The notes under the pieces are model-generated. The model saw nothing but the letters and a program-made list of their open reading frames with translations. It made no database searches and was not told the origin of the DNA. DNA of 8,811 bases, taken from assembly GCA_946405655.1 (NCBI GenBank), contig CAMJHX010000046.1:1-8811 (forward strand), written 5' to 3'. The DNA comes from an uncultured Clostridia bacterium (lineage in GTDB: Bacteria > Bacillota > Clostridia > Oscillospirales > Oscillospiraceae). Below are positions 7,240 through 8,811 of this stretch, in pieces (within the stretch, counting starts at the first letter, position 1; each line of letters starts with the position of its first letter). The translations under genes were made by a program, and so were the position numbers.

Positions 7240-7700
7240 TTCTTCTCCTCCATCACAATGCACTGCGGCTCTGTGTCCAGAAGCCGGTAGAGCAGATCAT
7301 ACAGCGTTTTGGCCTCCTCCGGGGAGAACGCGCTGAGACTGCGGCCGAGATGCACGGGGATCTCGAGACATTTTTCGTGCAGCGCGCGCCCCGCCTCGGT
7401 GAGATAGATGCGCGTGACGCGCTCGTCCTCCTTCGCGCGCTCGCGGCGCACGAGACCGGCGGTCTCCATCTTCTTCAGCAGCGGCGTGAGCGTGCCGCTG
7501 TCGAGATACAGCCGCTCGCCGAGCTCGCGCACGCTGACGCCGTCCTGCGCCCAGAGGACCATGAGGACGATGTACTGCGTATAGGTGATGCCGAGGGGCT
7601 TAAAATACGGGGTATAGAGATTGACGATCTTCCGCGAGGCGGCATAGAGCGGAAAACAAAGCTGGTTTTCCAGCCGCAGGGGATCCAATGCTACGTCCAT
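7236..7700 (-). CDS. ohrR: OhrR-like MarR-family redox-sensing transcriptional regulator
   Basis: The product is 154 residues from ATG 7700. OhrR proteins are dimeric winged-helix repressors that release DNA when an N-terminal cysteine is oxidised by organic hydroperoxide. Here LENQLCF places the cysteine at residue 15. Y29 and Y40 also fall at the positions of the two tyrosines that contact the sensing cysteine in Bacillus subtilis OhrR, a comparison made from memory. The DNA-binding part is GERLYLDSGTLTPLLKKME (61-79), with the wing at about 83-100 (EDERVTRIYLT). Two more cysteines, C111 and C147, leave one-Cys versus two-Cys chemistry open. ATG 7700 is preferred over an in-frame TTG at 7724: it has AAGGA at 7707-7711, six bases upstream, and puts the cysteine at 15. 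No ohr gene is near; the coupled downstream gene is a CDF exporter, its probable target. Confidence 0.88.
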   Translation of the reverse strand: MDVALDPLRLENQLCFPLYAASRKIVNLYTPYFKPLGITYTQYIVLMVLWAQDGVSVRELGERLYLDSGTLTPLLKKMETAGLVRRERAKEDERVTRIYLTEAGRALHEKCLEIPVHLGRSLSAFSPEEAKTLYDLLYRLLDTEPQCIVMEEKK

Positions 7701-7706
7701 ATCCAA

Positions 7707-7711
7707 TCCTT
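7707..7711 (-). promoter_or_regulatory. Ribosome binding site that sets the ohrR-like start
   Basis: AAGGA on the minus strand lies six bases before ATG 7700. The alternative TTG at 7724 is preceded only by repeat sequence of CTCCTCACT type, which has no Shine-Dalgarno character. Confidence 0.7.
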
Positions 7712-7726
7712 CTTCCTTTTTCAAAC

Positions 7727-7823
7727 AGTGAGGAGTTAGAAGTTAGGAGTTAGGAGTTGTTGTGCCGCTTCGCGGCGAGTTGAAATTCCTTCACTCCTCA
7801 CTCCTAACTCCTCACTCCTAACT
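7727..7823. repeat. Heptad-repeat hairpin element, copy 1
   Basis: The left arm is made of AGTTAGG-type heptads (AGTGAGG 7727, AGTTAGA 7734, AGTTAGG 7741 and 7748, then a degenerate unit). The right arm is the complement, alternating CCTCACT and CCTAACT units from 7796 to 7823. The two arms can form a long imperfect stem. The centre holds a small hairpin GCCGC-TTC-GCGGC at 7764-7776. The element fills nearly all of the gap between the flavoprotein stop (7832) and the OhrR ribosome binding site. A related copy begins at 8732. It looks like a small dispersed intergenic element, with no coding capacity. Confidence 0.8.
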
Positions 7824-7831
7824 TACAGAAA

Positions 7832-8695
7832 TTACGCTTCTCTTTTCTTCTTATCCAGGTACGCCGCCGCGCTCAGCGCTGCTACATTCCCCTCTCCTGC
7901 CGACTTGATATACTGATACGGCAGGCCGACGACGTCGCCGCAGGCGAAGCAGCCGGGGAGGTTCGTGGCCATGGTGCGGTCGACCTTGACGTGGTTGCTT
8001 TCGATCTCGAGTCCGGGCACGAGCTGGCCGGGCGAGATGCTGTCGCGCAGGATGAAGACGCCGTCAAACCCGTACCGGTTCTCCGCCGTGACGACCTGAC
8101 GCAGACCGTTTTCCTGCCGGATCTCGACGGGCTTTTCGCGGATGACGCGCACGCGCTCCGGAAGAGACTCGACGTCCTTATACATCGGGAAATAGCTGAC
8201 GCAGGCTGCGATCTCAGAGAGGAACGCGGCCTCGTGCTCCTCCTTGGCGCTGTAGCCGATGACGGCGACGGTCTTGCCGCGGTAGAGCGCGGCGTCGCAC
8301 GTGGCGCAGTAGCTCACGCCGCGGCCGAGGAGCGCCTCCTCGCCGGGCAGAAGCTTGCCGGGGATCATGCCGGTGGCGAGGATGAGCGTGCTCGCCTCAT
8401 AGATCGTCTCCGCGCCCTGCAGACCGTAGTAGTCGCCGAGGTTGTAGGCGGCGGTGATCTTATCCTCCGTCACCGTGACGCCGACGGAATCGATGCTCGC
8501 CTGAAACGCCGCGCCGAGGTCGGCGCCGGGAATATTCGGCAGGCCGAGATAGTTCTGGATGGCATGCGCCTTCGTGACCTTGGGGCTTAAGTCCCTGTTC
8601 CCGATGAGCAGAACAGACTTGTTGCGGATCTTCGCCGTGATCGCGGCGGAAAGCCCCGCAGGTCCGGTGCCGATGATGGCAATATCGTAACGCAT
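7832..8695 (-). CDS. Thioredoxin-reductase-like flavoprotein, NADPH motifs absent (FFTR-like)
   Basis: The 287-residue protein has the two-domain TrxB layout. The FAD motif GTGPAG is at 9-14, LATGM at 106-110, and the redox pair is C130/C133 in YCATCDAALYRG. A second FAD contact, CFACGDVVG, is at 249-257. In TrxB, GGGDSAxEEA and HRRxxxR bind NADPH. Here the equivalent places read VIGYSAKEEHEA (145-156) and YFPMYKDVESL (168-178), so neither motif is intact. The protein is also shorter than the usual 305-320 residues. This fits the pyridine-nucleotide-independent ferredoxin/flavin thioredoxin reductases described in clostridia, which reduce a thioredoxin-type partner with electrons from another donor; the assignment is inference. 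Plain TrxB or a glutaredoxin-like reductase remains possible. GGAG at 8704-8707 lies eight bases before the ATG. It is the first gene of the minus-strand redox cluster. Confidence 0.88.
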   Translation of the reverse strand: MRYDIAIIGTGPAGLSAAITAKIRNKSVLLIGNRDLSPKVTKAHAIQNYLGLPNIPGADLGAAFQASIDSVGVTVTEDKITAAYNLGDYYGLQGAETIYEASTLILATGMIPGKLLPGEEALLGRGVSYCATCDAALYRGKTVAVIGYSAKEEHEAAFLSEIAACVSYFPMYKDVESLPERVRVIREKPVEIRQENGLRQVVTAENRYGFDGVFILRDSISPGQLVPGLEIESNHVKVDRTMATNLPGCFACGDVVGLPYQYIKSAGEGNVAALSAAAYLDKKKREA

Positions 8696-8731
8696 TTGAA
8701 ATGCTCCTTCCTTTGGGAAAGATGTGGTTCG

Positions 8732-8811
8732 AGTTAGGAGTTAGGAGTTAGGAATTAGGAGTTAGGAGTTGAAGAAGCTGCAGCTCAGCCGCGTGATAAC
8801 TCCTCACTCCT
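8732..8811. repeat. Heptad-repeat hairpin element, copy 2 (cut by window end)
   Basis: The left arm has five consecutive heptads, AGTTAGG at 8732, 8739, 8746 and 8760 and AATTAGG at 8753, followed by a partial unit. The right arm starts AACTCCTCACTCCT at 8798 and runs off the window. The centre contains the palindrome AGCTGCAGCT at 8776-8785, unrelated to the centre of copy 1. Arms are shared while centres differ. The element ends 24 bases before the flavoprotein's ribosome binding site on the minus strand, leaving little room for a conventional promoter. Confidence 0.75.

Noticed and set aside
7240..7263. Earlier ATG for the CDF gene
   Set aside because: The start at 7239 has GGAGG at seven bases and the ATGA overlap with the regulator; the earlier ATG adds only MHCDGGEE, which encodes the ribosome binding site itself.
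6022..7290. A 422-codon + strand open frame antisense to the CDF gene
   Set aside because: It is rich in Asp, Glu, Gly and Arg without motifs, and the opposite strand is a clear CDF transporter.
7701..7724. TTG start for the OhrR-like gene
   Set aside because: There is no ribosome binding site upstream of it, and the extra eight residues are encoded by the ribosome binding site of ATG 7700.
7727..7823. CRISPR-like array from the repeated units
   Set aside because: The units are contiguous heptads without spacers and form inverted arms; no cas genes are nearby.

Overview
The window looks like chromosomal DNA of a GC-rich anaerobic Firmicute of class Clostridia, most likely a gut Oscillospiraceae/Ruminococcaceae relative. 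This is an inference from four things: strong AGGAGG/AAAGGAG ribosome binding sites, a class I desulfoferrodoxin (an anaerobe's superoxide defence), a thioredoxin-reductase-like flavoprotein that appears to have lost its pyridine-nucleotide site, and intergenic palindromes and heptad repeats between otherwise tightly packed genes. No phage, transposase, CRISPR, tRNA or rRNA signal was found.

Layout. Positions 1-3582 carry four + strand genes spaced 9, 21 and 18 bases apart, probably one transcript: the 3' end of a four-helix membrane protein with a His/Cys tail, a cardiolipin synthase, a PfkB-family kinase and desulfoferrodoxin. Positions 3583-3775 are a 193-base gap where this operon meets minus-strand genes. 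The gap holds a 16-pair terminator-like hairpin and two copies, in opposite orientation, of a 20-base GC-rich palindrome. Positions 3776-6038 are a two-gene minus-strand operon: an unrecognised 494-residue, roughly seven-helix membrane protein followed by a DUF805 membrane protein with an unusual C-terminal extension. A candidate promoter lies just upstream of this operon. Positions 6089-6118 are the terminator of the next minus-strand unit.

Positions 6133-8695 form a minus-strand redox/metal cluster read in the order flavoprotein, OhrR-like regulator, CDF metal exporter. The flavoprotein is thioredoxin-reductase-like and keeps CxxC but lacks recognisable NADPH motifs, as in ferredoxin/flavin-type reductases. 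The regulator keeps the peroxide-sensing Cys15 and its two partner tyrosines. It overlaps the CDF gene by ATGA, so the two are probably translationally coupled. Two hairpin elements built of AGTTAGG-type heptads sit immediately upstream of the flavoprotein and of the regulator.

The most interesting reading is that the right half is a peroxide-responsive module for metal export and thiol reduction. An OhrR-type sensor is joined to a CDF exporter with an N/D-D/D metal site, suggestive of Mn or Fe, instead of to an ohr peroxidase. A superoxide reductase lies in the facing operon. No wholly new system can be proven from the sequence alone.
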